64,000 nucleotides of DNA from Pampus argenteus. Lineage: Eukaryota > Chordata > Actinopteri > Scombriformes > Stromateidae. The stretch lies in assembly GCA_036937835.1 (NCBI GenBank), contig CM072871.1, positions 5,371,001-5,435,000 of the forward strand, written 5' to 3'. The translations under genes were made by a program, and so were the position numbers. A model generated the notes under the pieces. The model saw only the letters and a list, made by a program, of their open reading frames with translations. It was not told where the DNA came from and searched no databases. Below, piece by piece: positions 50,091 through 61,552 of this stretch. How positions within the stretch are numbered: position 1 is the stretch's first letter; each line of letters opens with the position of its first letter.

Positions 50091-52055
50091 GAAATTTTTT
50101 TTTTTTTTTTTACATTTCAGTTATACTTTATAAAGGTAATATCCGGTAATTTAGAGCAACATTTTGAATATATTTGAATACATTTGAACATATTTTACAA
50201 AATCTAACAAAAGAAAATGAGAGAAAACATGATCTCATTAGCAATTCTCTAACGTTTTATGGATATTACTGAACTTATTTAACATACAATAAAATGTATT
50301 TATATGAATTGTATAATAGATTGTGTAAAAATTTGTGAACCATCTGAATTTTTTTCATCCAGCAGGATTTATGCAAGACTACATTTCACCATTTCCTGCT
50401 GCAGCAACTATTTTCTCAGATTATGTAATATCTCAAATATGTGATATAAGTCAGGGTCGACCCTGTTCTGCGTGTGTGTGTGTGTGTGTGTGTAGTGAGT
50501 AAAGCAATGAGAGACAAAAAAGAAAATAATTTTTAATACCTCGATGAGAATATCTACCCATCTTTTGCTACACTGCTCTTAACAATAAAAAATACAGTCA
50601 GACAGTCAGTGTCTGAGGATGGAGACATGAGGCCAGAATAAAAGGGCTCAAAACCTTCGTATCTGGATCTTTTTCTGTTTTCTCAACCCTGATATCAGCT
50701 CTCAACTCTTTGTGAGCTTTGATAAGGTCACAGCTAGTATTCAGATATTCAGCAAGAAACACAAATTTCATTTGTTTAGTAATCTGTGCTCTCTTTATCC
50801 AGTCAATGGTGGAAGTCCTTTTATACTTAAGTGTTATCGCTTTGCCCCCCTCGTCAGTGCTATCTGCAGACTTCATGCACTGGAATGCTGTGTGTCACAT
50901 GCAGCATGCATTTGCAGGACAGAGCAACTGTTTGTGAGCTTTGGTGGCGTGTCTGCTGGCCAGCCACTATGCAAACAAAGCCTCACTCACTGATTTTCAG
51001 AGGCCATGGCCTGAGGGAGACAGAGAGGGCGGGGTGATGGTGTAGAGGGTTTTTTCTTCTTCCTGAAAACAGCAGTGGGTTTAACAATGTGTCAGGTTTA
51101 CAGTTTGATATCAGAATCGTGTGTTGTTTATGTGTATTTATTTTAGGAGATGTTCTTGTGAAAGGTAATCTCTTTAATTTTACACATTTTTCAATTATAT
51201 TAACTGAGATTTAATCTGAAATTATTGGCTACAGAGATCTAAGTTTATTAAAAAAATAAACATAGTTTAAAAATAGTATTGAAGTTTTGCAAGACTATAG
51301 GTTACTTAGAGGATTTCCAATAAGCAGGTATAGGAAAGTCAACAAACCACAAATGATTGTAAACTAATCCAATACAACTTTCACATTCATTACTTTTTTT
51401 TTTCTCTGCAAATCCTGTTTGATCTGTCCATGCTCATTTCCCAGAAAATGTAATGTGTGGATTATACCTTGTGTGTCCTCAGCAAGACAAATGATGTAGA
51501 AATCTGTAATCACATTTGAAATGTCATTTCCCTGTTGTTGTGTAATAGGATCTCTATAATTTTATTGTGATGCATTGTTTTGTTTTGTTTTTTGCTGTAG
51601 TTATGAGTGAACGTTACTGTGAGGGCAATCTATATGTTTCTGTTTATATGTTTTAACATAAACCTTTTTTTTTTTTTTTTATTCAAAGCACTACAATGCA
51701 GAATGAAACGGATCACATTTTGCTCACCACTGTTTATTTGAGGGAGAAAGTGCACCATGAAACAGAAATAGTATGAACATTCATTGCTGGGAATAAGAGA
51801 CGAAAGTAATTTTTAATAATTTTAGCTCTTAGCACATTATGATAATTTCTGAAAAATAAGTAGTATTCTATCATGTAAACTTGAGATTTAACATGCTATC
51901 ATGTAGGAAATATGAGGGTTCATTTAACATCATAATCCAGCTGCAGCACAAACCATACAGGCTGAGGAGTATGCATTTTTATTAAAATATGATTAATGAA
52001 CTTCTGCTGTGGTCTCCAGACTTTCGCAGGGTTCACGTGCAGGTCGCCGGGCTGC
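50090..52055. other. Intergenic region between elovl5 and fbxo9
   Basis: Convergent gene ends meet here. A GT run lies at about 50473-50494. A candidate fbxo9 polyadenylation signal is at 51978-51983 on the minus strand. No GCM1 DNA-binding exon or other coding exon is recognised. Confidence 0.5.
51978..51983 (-). terminator. fbxo9: Candidate fbxo9 polyadenylation signal
   Basis: AATAAA on the minus strand about 75 nt past the fbxo9 stop codon. This implies a short 3' UTR. Confidence 0.5.
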
Positions 52056-55000
52056 TTAGAGCGGCTGCTCGGAAAAGGCCGTGTAACTCTTCACACGTGC
52101 AAAGAAGAAAGGTGCGTACATCCTGTCCAGGTCAAACGTTGTGATAATAGTTTCCCCCGTCAGCCTAAAAAAAAAAAAGAAAACAAACAAATCTTACTTA
52201 CTTAAAATACTGAAATCAATGTTTTCTTTTTTACACTAATATTGAGTCTCTTACTTGTAAGTGATGTGGCAGGAGTGGTGGATCCACATCAGCTTATTAA
52301 AACTCTGACGCCCCCCAGAGGACAGATGCAGTCCCACGTGGAAGGTGTGCTCAGCCTCGGGAGCTGGGTTCCGCCTGCAGAACCGATTCCTTTGAATCTC
52401 GGGTGCTCTCTGTGGACGTACGACGCAGTTTACAAGCAGAGTCATGATAAACAATCATAAAAAAAGGTTTGTGAAAAGGTAACATTTAATATATATTCTC
52501 ATTTTAAAGCTGGTGGCAGTTGTTAAAAAGTCCCTTTATATAGTTTTTGAGTAATTAAATAAGACATAAATCAATCTGTAGGATTTAAGTGATTTTACTT
52601 TTTCCTGTATATCTTTTTCTCAACCCAGAAACTTTTCAAACATACTCACTTCCTCTTTTTTCTTGCAGACAACAGCAAAAACTTTGGTTTGATTATCTGT
52701 CTCCTGTGACAGACGGAAATGACCGAGCATGACAGAATCCATTCTGTGAAGTGAGACAAAATCCAATAAAAAAAAGTGTCGACTTCTGAGACGACTTAAG
52801 AGATGAAAGTTCAGCTGAAAGTTGTTTTATTACAACATCCTTTTCATGTACAGACAGAGAAGGTGTACCTGGTGTTCCTAGTACGCAAGCGAGGAACGAC
52901 GGACAGAGGGTCCTCGGGGGTGGTCAGCATGACGACGCTGCCGTCAGGGAAGAACCGGAGGTACCTGTGATATAAACGCCAACATCTAGCTGTGATCTCG
53001 ATGCAAATTCATTAAACAAACATAATGCCAGCAGTCAAATATCTACCTGTAATAGTCAACGTGGTGCCAAGCCCTGTAAAATCCATCCAGGGATTCCTCT
53101 CCTTGACGCATGTATGATGTCTTGCTGATATAAACACCTGTTAACAAAAACATTCAAAATCCTGTAAAATATCTTTTGTATTTTCTAATATATATAAAAC
53201 ACTATAAATAATAGATATATATTATAAACTTTAGAATATCTCATGTTGTACAGCAATTTCACACTACAGTTTATATTTTCTATGTATTACACTGCAGTCA
53301 AACAATGCACAAGCTGGTATTTTGCCAGAATTTTACAGCGACATCAGCTGTAAAAAGTTGCTGTGAGCGTCCTCTCACTGCAGAGGGAAACAGGATGCTG
53401 CTTGTTAGGAGCAGGTGTGTCTCTTGAATGCGTAACTACCATCAAAACGAACACGTGGCCTCTGCAGAAACATCTCTCTCCAGGATATGAAGGGTACAGG
53501 TTTGGTGCAGTTCCGTCCCCACACTCTCAAACAGGCTGAACGCCAGATCTCAGGGTCCCTGGAAAGAAAAGAGTGAACAATCAGTGAACCAATTTACAGT
53601 GTTGATTAATCTGCTACTTATTTCCTAGATCTGTTGATTAATTATTTGGTCAACAATTTGATTATGACGTCTTCAAATTGCCTATTTTAATCTGACTAAA
53701 TGGCCTAAAAGATTAACTGTCATATATGACAAGAAAAAAACAGCAAATCTTCACATTTAAGAACCAACAAATATTTGGCAGTTTTTACATGAAACCCCCC
53801 CCCCTGAAACTATTAACTGATTATCAACGCAGACTGTGATCGATCAGTTGCTGCAGCTTTAATCTATTGTACCACAAAAAATATATACATATATTATATA
53901 TTTCAAAACTGTTTTACACATACACACACATAATTACTAATTGCTCAAATCAGCTATTTTGAGAAGCAAATTCTGAGAAGAGCAAGACATTGATGAAACC
54001 AGTTTTCATACTGGATTGATACGTTCTGATACGTTATGACAGCATCACCGACCTTGCACACATATAAAACCCGCGGCAAACCAGAGAGAGCTGCTCCAGG
54101 GCTCGCATGTCCAGATCACTCGACACAACCCAACGAAATATGTACATCAGGATTTCTCGTGGCAAGGCTGCAGTCAAATGGAAACGGGAACATTAGTACA
54201 AGGTGACTTTTATGACATAATGCCAGCATATACACACATTTATTTATTTATTTATTTACCTGAAATGTGCATCTGACTCCTTTCCACCTCAGGAGTGCAG
54301 ATCTTTGGAAAGGAGTTTTCCAGAGTGAGTTGATTCTCAAAGTATGCGACCAGATCCTCGATCTCGCCGTTAGCTTCATTCTCCTTCCTGCTACAATAAA
54401 AACAAGCTACGTTCAGTTTAAGAAGTTTAATCTTTAGTTAATATAGCAGAAAAAAAATAGATATTGCTATTATAAATGTAGCTGACAAAGATAATTCAGC
54501 TAGATTATAGAGGCTGCAGTAACTTAGTGACAAAGAATATGAATCCTACAGTGTGCCGAATAAAACATCCAACAAGCACATTTAATGTCTGCAAAACATT
54601 TAATGCTTAATTTTACAGGTCCCTTAATTTATTACTTATTTCCTGGGAATCTTCTAAGTCATTTTCAGATATTTAACGTTTAATTTAAATGGTTAATATA
54701 TTGTTTGACACAATGTTCAAACATCTTCAATTTAATCAAACAAAAAAAAAAAAAGCAGCTTACTAGTTTCCTTCAGCTCGATCCGCATCTGGACGGCTGT
54801 AGTTGATTTTAAACTCAATGTCAGGCACAAGCTGCATAGCCATGCGATAGAACTTGATAGCTACGAGTAAAGATGTCATATTAGAAGTGCTCAACCAATG
54901 CAATCAACTGTTTCCTAGCTAAATTACTGTCAATGGCGATGATATCATAACCCACTGAAATTATTTACATGTTTAATTTAAGGAGCCACTGAAGATAAGA

Positions 55001-57133
55001 AACGGCTGAACTATTTTAATAATCTGATATAATTTAGCAATTTACATTTTTTTTGTCGTTAACTTATCGTTTCATCGCTGTATATCCCAAAAACATACCT
55101 TCATATCCGGCTCCGTTCTGCTCTTCCTGAACAGCTCTCAAAAACAGCTCCGTGGCCTGAAAGAAGACGACTCGGGTCAATCATTCAACAGCTACAACTC
55201 TACGATGCGTGCGGATACGTGACCTGGAGATCTCTTACCTTTTCCTCCAGGGCGATTTCCTGCGTACTCTTCAGACCCGTCGCTCGCAGCAGGTGGTTAC
55301 TCCCTCCGCTTGCTTCAGAGCTCGGTTTGAGTTCAGACATCCACTGAGCTCTGAACGCGTTGAGCTCCAGCTGCAGTTGAATTTAAAAGTTAACCGTGCA
55401 TTTCATATGCTCTTCAGGAAATGTACCAAACTCTATGAAATCTATAAAACCTCTCAAATAAATCGGCCTCAGATAACCTCAGATATCATCTCACCTGAGA
55501 GTTCGGTTCATCCGAACCTTCATCCTCCTCCTCCTCAATCATGCCTCCAACATCTGCATTATCTTCAGCCTGTGAAAGAGAAAAGTGGCATATTACTTAA
55601 CTTCATTAATTCTCTAAACATCAATTATGACTGATTGTAGATTTGTTATTTTCTTTAATTGTCTGGGTTTTCTTGCAGATGTTAATTGCCTGTATGACCT
55701 CAGTCTGTATCGTACAGAGCAAAGCCTCCTTGTTATAGTTCAAACCTTTGTTGAGGACTTATAGGGATAGACTGTCCTGTATTGGTTATTAGATAACAAG
55801 TAATTGCAATTTGTCTTTGTTTTTAATTTAGCTTTTGTTGAGTTTTCTTTTCTTTTAACTATTTTTTTTCAACTAAGTGAGAACGTCACGTCCATGTGGC
55901 GACCATGAATCTACATCAGCTTGCCTATTGAAGCCTTATAAGACGACTGGATTGCCATTTTGTTTCCCTCTATTAATTCCTTCTGATTTTGTTTCTGTGA
56001 AGGGTTGAACCTGTCTGATGCGTGACATCAAAACATGAAAGGGATTAGTTAAAAACTAAGACCGCGGATCATAAAAATAAAAATGCTTTCTTGATGACGT
56101 TAGGTTTGAAGAAGGGTTGTAAACTCTGCCAGGTGAAAGATTAAACCTGTCTGATTGTACCCTTGATCATTTTATTATTTTGTTTACATGCTGTTACAAA
56201 CAGTGAAGCCACTTCTGTCATAAAGTGAAGTTAGTTGTGGTAAATGAGACAAAGTTATGGTACTTTAGCTGAGTATTTCCATTTGATGCTACTTTCTACT
56301 CTACATTTATTTGACAACTTTAGTTGCTTTTCAGATGAAGATTTGACTCAATGGATAATATAACAAGCTTTTTAAAATCCAATACATTGTTAAAGATGAA
56401 ACCAGTGGTTTCCAAACTTTTTTGTCTTTTGACATCTTCCATAAATCAGTGTGTAGTCGGGTCACATTTCAGATGGTCTATGAGTTGTTAACAGTGATTT
56501 TTACTTTTTACTTCTAAACTTCTCACATGGTTTCATTTCAATTAAATGTTCAAATGATCCAATATTTCAGGAAATCAAAGATTAGAGAAAAAGTCAAAAA
56601 ACTGAAAACAGATTTATGCATCATATATATATATATATATATCAGTCAGAGGGATGAAATCACTACTTTTACTTTAATACTTTTACTACATTTTGCTGCT
56701 AATACTTGTGTACTTTTAAGTATGATTTTTCGTGCAGGGCTTTTACTCGTAAGGGAGTATTGGTAACATTGCTGTGTTAGTACTTTTACTTAAGTAAAGG
56801 ATGTTAATATTTAAACTTATTCAGAAACTACTTAAATATGAGGAAAACAACATTAATGCTAATATGCTAATGTTACCTCGATGGACGACAGAGATAGGTC
56901 ATCTGTACAATCTCACGCACGTATGTCATTCATTTATTTGAGGGACTTGTCTCAATATTTAATTTAAATATTTCCAGGTTTGGTAACAAAGCTGATTAAT
57001 GGCCTGAAGACACGTCGAGCGGGTAAAAACAAGACAGGTAGCTAGCTAAGTTAGCTATAGCGAGCTAGCTAGCTAACACGTTTTCTATCTGAATTAACTC
57101 AAATAAAAACACGCACACACGGTGACCCACCAT
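52056..57133 (-). CDS. fbxo9: F-box only protein 9
   Basis: FBXO9 is a substrate receptor of an SCF (Skp1-Cul1-F-box) ubiquitin ligase. Exons: 57133-57131, 55569-55495, 55370-55239, 55156-55099, 54860-54764, 54390-54260, 54167-54053, 53558-53440, 53137-53047, 52964-52869, 52743-52650, 52409-52255 and 52164-52056. They give 1275 nt, 424 residues (human isoforms 403-447). An acidic N-terminus (MIEEEEDEGSDEP) is followed by a TPR/MIT-like helical pair (about 71-105, FLRAVQEEQNGAGYEAIKFY) and the F-box at about 162-210 (REILMYIFRWVVSSDLDMR). A conserved C-terminal domain carries DGFYRAWHHVDYYR, KLMWIHHSCHITYK and the end SYTAFSEQPL. Exon 1 codes only for Met. The gene is head to head with cilk1. 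Confidence 0.96.
53605..53868. repeat. Dispersed teleost repeat with GATTAAT/GATCGATC words
   Basis: Lies in fbxo9 intron 7. Reads GTTGATTAATCTGC, GTTGATTAATTATTTGGTC, GACGTCTTCAAATTGCC, AAATCTTCACATTTAAGAAC and ends GATCGATCAGTTGCTGCAGC. It shares word order with fragments at 10.15, 10.66, 26.25 and 39.4 kb. Confidence 0.6.
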
Positions 57134-57320
57134 GGCAACGTGGCCAGAAAATCGTCTGTATTATCTTCACACGCGGTCAAAACTAGCGTTTACAGTTCAC
57201 GGTCGGAGAAACGGACAACACAGCGGACATATTTCCGAGCTCGCAGGAACGCAGCCATGTCGCTGGGCAGCCTGGAGCTGTATGGCCACCGGAAGTAAAA
57301 CATCCACGGAGGCTCGGGTT
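57134..57320 (-). promoter_or_regulatory. fbxo9: fbxo9 5' UTR and promoter
   Basis: A CpG-containing region just upstream of the fbxo9 start. An ETS-type CCGGAAGT is at 57289-57296 and a GCCAT-type (YY1-like) word lies near 57253. In mammals FBXO9 and CILK1 are divergent neighbours, but here the two starts are about 2 kb apart. Confidence 0.45.
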
Positions 57321-57889
57321 GCAGACACGGGAGAGAAAAGCGCCTTGTTCTGCTCTGAAGTCCTCTGAACTTACACCTGTTCATCCTAAAACGATGCTTA
57401 TCCCTCCACGTCATCACATATTGGAATAATAATATATACAGTAGGGTTCAATAACACAGTCATTGACCTGTTTTAAAATTGCCAACTTAAAGTATCTTAG
57501 CCTTTATATAGAAAGGAAGAAGTTAAAAAAATAAAATAAAATGCTCATGATAAGATATATGTATTATTGATATTAATTGAAAACCTACAATCAAAATTAC
57601 TAGATCATCATCAGAAAGATCTTACCCCAGAAAGGGAGGCATCTTGCACCAGTAGTAGGGCAAGATTTATTTGTAGCTGCTATAAGAACTACATTAAATG
57701 CTCTTCCAACACCCCACAAACTACAGTATATTATGCATAATGATACTGTACACACTGAAATTACCTTTTGTCTTTAAAATACATTACCAGTGTTCTTAAA
57801 ACGCATCTTAGCTTATATTTAAAAAAAAGTACATGCAGTTTTAAACACATACAATATATTATTATTGTATGAATCGAATCATATTTATT

Positions 57890-58495
57890 GTTATTGTACT
57901 AGGGGGTACTCCCACAGAGCCACAGGAAAGTACAAAAAAAGAGATAAAACAACATTTCCATCTGTGTGTGTGTGTGTGGTTGTTGACAGTCCTGATGGCC
58001 CAGGGGAAGAAGCTGTTTGTCAGCCTGCTGGTGAGAGACTTGATTGATCTGAAGCGTCTCCCAGAGGGCAACAGAGGTCTCCTATGATGGCTTTGCTTCT
58101 CCTGAGGCAGCAGGATGTGTTGCAGGGTGGGCAGAGGGCAGCTGATGATCTTTTGGGTGGTGTTTATGACCCTCTGCACTGCCTTCCTGTCATCAGCCTT
58201 GGATCCTGCGTACCACACTCCCACACAGTACGTCAGGATGATTTCCACAGAGGAGTAATAGAAGGCCAGCAGCAGCTTTGTGACCAGGTTGTTCTTCCCG
58301 AGGACACGCAGGAAATGAAGGTCCAGGATGTGGACTCGTCCTCACCACAGATGCGTCCAACCACGGTGGTGTCATCCGCATATTGTATAATGTGGTTGAT
58401 TGGGTGGGTCGGAGAGCAGTCATACGTGTACAGGATGTACAGTAGAGGGCTCAAAACGCAGCCCTGAGGAGCCCCGGTGCTGAGTGTAAGTGTGG
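57890..58495 (-). mobile_element. LINE ORF2 3' fragment, internally deleted
   Basis: Minus-strand frames give STGAPQGCVLSPLLYILYT and HIIQYADDTTVVG (reverse transcriptase motifs with YADD), then after a frame break ILTYCVGVWYAGSKADDRKA, RVINTTQKI and LLPSGRRFRSIKS, the end of ORF2. The stretch normally between the catalytic core and the thumb/tail is mostly missing. It resembles CR1/L2-like or Rex1-like teleost LINEs; the clade is from memory. It lies between the fbxo9 and cilk1 promoters. Confidence 0.8.
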
Positions 58496-58870
58496 AGGAA
58501 TGATAATAAATAAATTATAGATATAGAATAAATAGATCGAAAATAACTTAACAGAAAATAAGGCAATAAAATCTGACATCTGAAGTTGGATAGACTCAAA
58601 AGTCTATAGTTAATCATGAAAACACGAGTTTCAAGATAATCCTTTTTTCCAGAATCTTGATGTATACTGACAGCTATTCTTCATTTTTACAAAAAATCAC
58701 ATTTGTTATGTTCATTAACAAATCTTGAGACGGATTTATCGGTGGGATACACAGTACATTATGAACAAATGTAATTGTGCTTCTTCCACCACAGATCTGA
58801 TCTATGTGTGTGCTTCCTGAGTGAAATAAACATTTTACGTAGTGCGTAAAACAATTCGGAGCGTTTGCGT
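58496..58870. other. AT-rich spacer before the cilk1 promoter
   Basis: No coding or repeat structure is recognised. Together with 57320-57890 it flanks the LINE fragment. Confidence 0.5.
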
Positions 58871-59361
58871 CTGCGTAGAATATTTGACCAATGATGATAA
58901 CTGTCGCTCACTTCCGCCTTTGTTTTAACCAAAAAAATCTTTCTCCTTTCTTTGTAGTAAGTTTTGAATATCGTCGCTTTTTAGCATTTCTGTGTTATGA
59001 CGACGTTTAATTCACATTAAGGGCGTAATTGAATCCCGTATTGTGTTATTAAATCACTATTTTACATTAATTTTAATCTCACCACAGCGCGGCGGAAGGG
59101 ATCTATTTCATCCCGTTTTGAAGCGCTGTGATTTGTCGTGATGAGACTGCAAACTGTTTTGATAGCATCGCGAGATTATGACGGAAGGGCCAAGCTAAAT
59201 GTTGTTTTGTTTTTTTAATATACATGTTGTGTGATGAACAGAGTAGATGGGGTTATCAGCCTCATAATGGAGTCAGACAGATGATTATCCCGATAAACCA
59301 TTTTTTGAACACTGATGACGAAGGCTCGGCTATGAGGTGTTGTCGAGTCAACGTGAGGAGG
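58870..59361 (+). promoter_or_regulatory. cilk1: cilk1 promoter and probable non-coding first exon
   Basis: TGACCAATGATG near 58886 (CCAAT) and CACTTCCGCC near 58911 (ETS type) precede a CpG-bearing stretch. A donor AGGAGG|GTGAGTG at 59361/59362 could end the first exon, which would join the acceptor CTTTCAG at 60011. Palindromes with a TAACGTTA core follow at 59527-59553. Confidence 0.5.
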
Positions 59362-60037
59362 GTGAGTGTTGTCTGTTTATTATGTTTTTAGTTGGTTATG
59401 AGACCATTCAGTGCAGTGTTTTCTCTGTAGCGTTATATCGTTTTCTCAGCAGCTGGGCCACCGCCGGCACCACAACACAATTACCGTTAATTGCACTTCG
59501 TAACTGCACAAAATAGACCGCAAGCAGCAGCTAACGTTAGCTGCGTAACGTTATGGAAACAAAAGGGGGGAAAAAACGTGAAAATGGTCTGGTAAGTTAA
59601 CCTACTAGTGAAGGGCTCTTTTTTATTATTATTTTTTACAACGTATCATAATAAGTAGCTACTGAGCGATGTTAGCTAACATTATCACAGATAACATTAC
59701 CTGTAACGTAAAGCTAGTAGTTAACGTTAATGTTGATAAACGCCAAGAGATGTTCACTAACGGTCAGAGGTCACGTAAAGGAGCACTTCACCGACTTTCA
59801 TCTTAATAGCTTGTTCTGATTTCTAATATTCAACAACTTTTTAGAAACAGTTGAACAGAAAAAACTAAATGTAGGGTTAACTGCAGGCTATGGCACTGCA
59901 TCCATTTTTATTAGCAAAGTTTACCTAATAAACTGCCACATGAGGGTACGTTTGTAATTCATCTTAACATGATTAACAAATCATTCTGTCATTTATCCCA
60001 CATCCTTTCAGCTAGTCGGTGGCAAGCCCATGACACC

Positions 60038-60187
60038 ATGAGTCCTGCAGCTCTGCCCGCGGTCTTCTGCTGTTGTCACAGGAAAGTCTGGTTGCATTCA
60101 GCAGCAGGAGGCAAACACATCTCTGCTTTCCACCCAGTTATTATCTGCCCCCGGATGATGTTATGGAAGGACAAGCATAATGAATAG
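60038..60187 (+). other. Upstream ORF overlapping the cilk1 start codon
   Basis: ATG at 60038 with A at -3 opens 49 codons (begins MSPAALPAVFCCC) ending in TAG at 60185-60187. It is out of frame with, and overlaps by 8 bases, the cilk1 ATG at 60180. A shorter uORF of three codons starts at 60030. Both are in the exon after the acceptor at 60011. Confidence 0.6.
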
Positions 60188-61521
60188 ATACACTACCCTC
60201 AGACAGCTCGGGGATGGCACCTACGGCTCCGTCATCCTCGGCCGCAGTCTGGAATCAGGGGAACTAGTTGCCATAAAGAAGTGAGTATCTGAATGTTGTG
60301 TGTTTTTTTTATATATATACTACAAAGTTCCTTGTACAGCAGCTGGAAAAAAAAGGTGTTCAACAAATAATTTAACAGTATTATAACAATATAACAATAT
60401 TTTTCAGAATGAAAAGGAAATTCTACTCTTGGGAAGAATGCATGAACCTCCGTGAAGTCAAGGTTTGTTTATCTTTTCTTCCTTTTTTAACACGGTGCTT
60501 TTTTTAATTAGGAAACATTTGAATAAGATAGATAAATATTATGAAAAATCAACCCAAAATCAATTTTACATACTTGCATACAGTTTAAACGCAAAGATGA
60601 CATGTTTAAATGCATAATGTTCCACTTTGTGCGTAATGTGGTTACAATTCTTTATTTTTTTTAAAGGGATTCCTATCTCATCAGTGTTTAATTATGTCTC
60701 AAATATATCTAAAATCTAGTATATATGGGACTAATGTCTGTAATAATATATTGCTGGTCAGTTTTAGGAGTGAAGTATCATATTGGTATTTAGTTTTTAT
60801 ACAGTATCTTAAAACCAGAGAAGGAATCCCTACAACATGACTGACTAATGACACATTTTCCATATCAACTTCATAAGGTGATCTATGGCAGCGCTGCGTT
60901 TACAGCTTGTTTCTGCTGCCCCCAAGTGACCAAGAATGTTAGTTAATATAAGTTAATTATATATACTTAAAATTTTAATATTTTTGCACAGTGTGAAAGT
61001 TTACCAGTATTTTGGTGCCTCAATCTCTGTGTTGCTGTTTGGGTTGATTTTTTTTATTTTTATATTGAAGTGTTGTCAGACTATTGATAATTTGATATTG
61101 ACATGATTAACTTGCTGTACAGTCCAGTTGTCAAATACTCAAAAGCTTTTTGTCATTTCTTTTTGCACCGATTCAGAGCGTTACTGTCTAAACTTTCCTC
61201 ACAGCAGCTCTAAGAGTGAAAGGTGATTCTTGTGTGCTGTTTGGTTTTCAGCTCTGGTTTCCCACCCCTAGCTTACACACCCGTTTTCCTAGAGCTTGAT
61301 TAATGCAGCAAAACATCTTTAGACCACGCAAGATTATGAATACAGCATGTCTATCCATAAAATGTCAAAATCTCACTGCAGCTTCCCCCTTACTAAAATT
61401 TAGCATGGTTAAACCTATATTATCCCAGTGCATGGGATCCATCCTGCTTTCTATTACTCTGAGTTTATTTAAGCATAAATCCCACCTTTTTTAACAAGGT
61501 TTTGTTTTGAAGGTGTGTGTG

Positions 61522-61552
<31 letters not shown>

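Noticed and set aside
55209..55634. 141-codon plus-strand open frame
   Set aside because: Antisense to fbxo9 exons 2-3 and the intron between them; the fbxo9 exons explain the region.
58084..58467. 127-codon plus-strand open frame
   Set aside because: Antisense of the LINE ORF2 fragment, whose minus-strand YADD motif identifies it.
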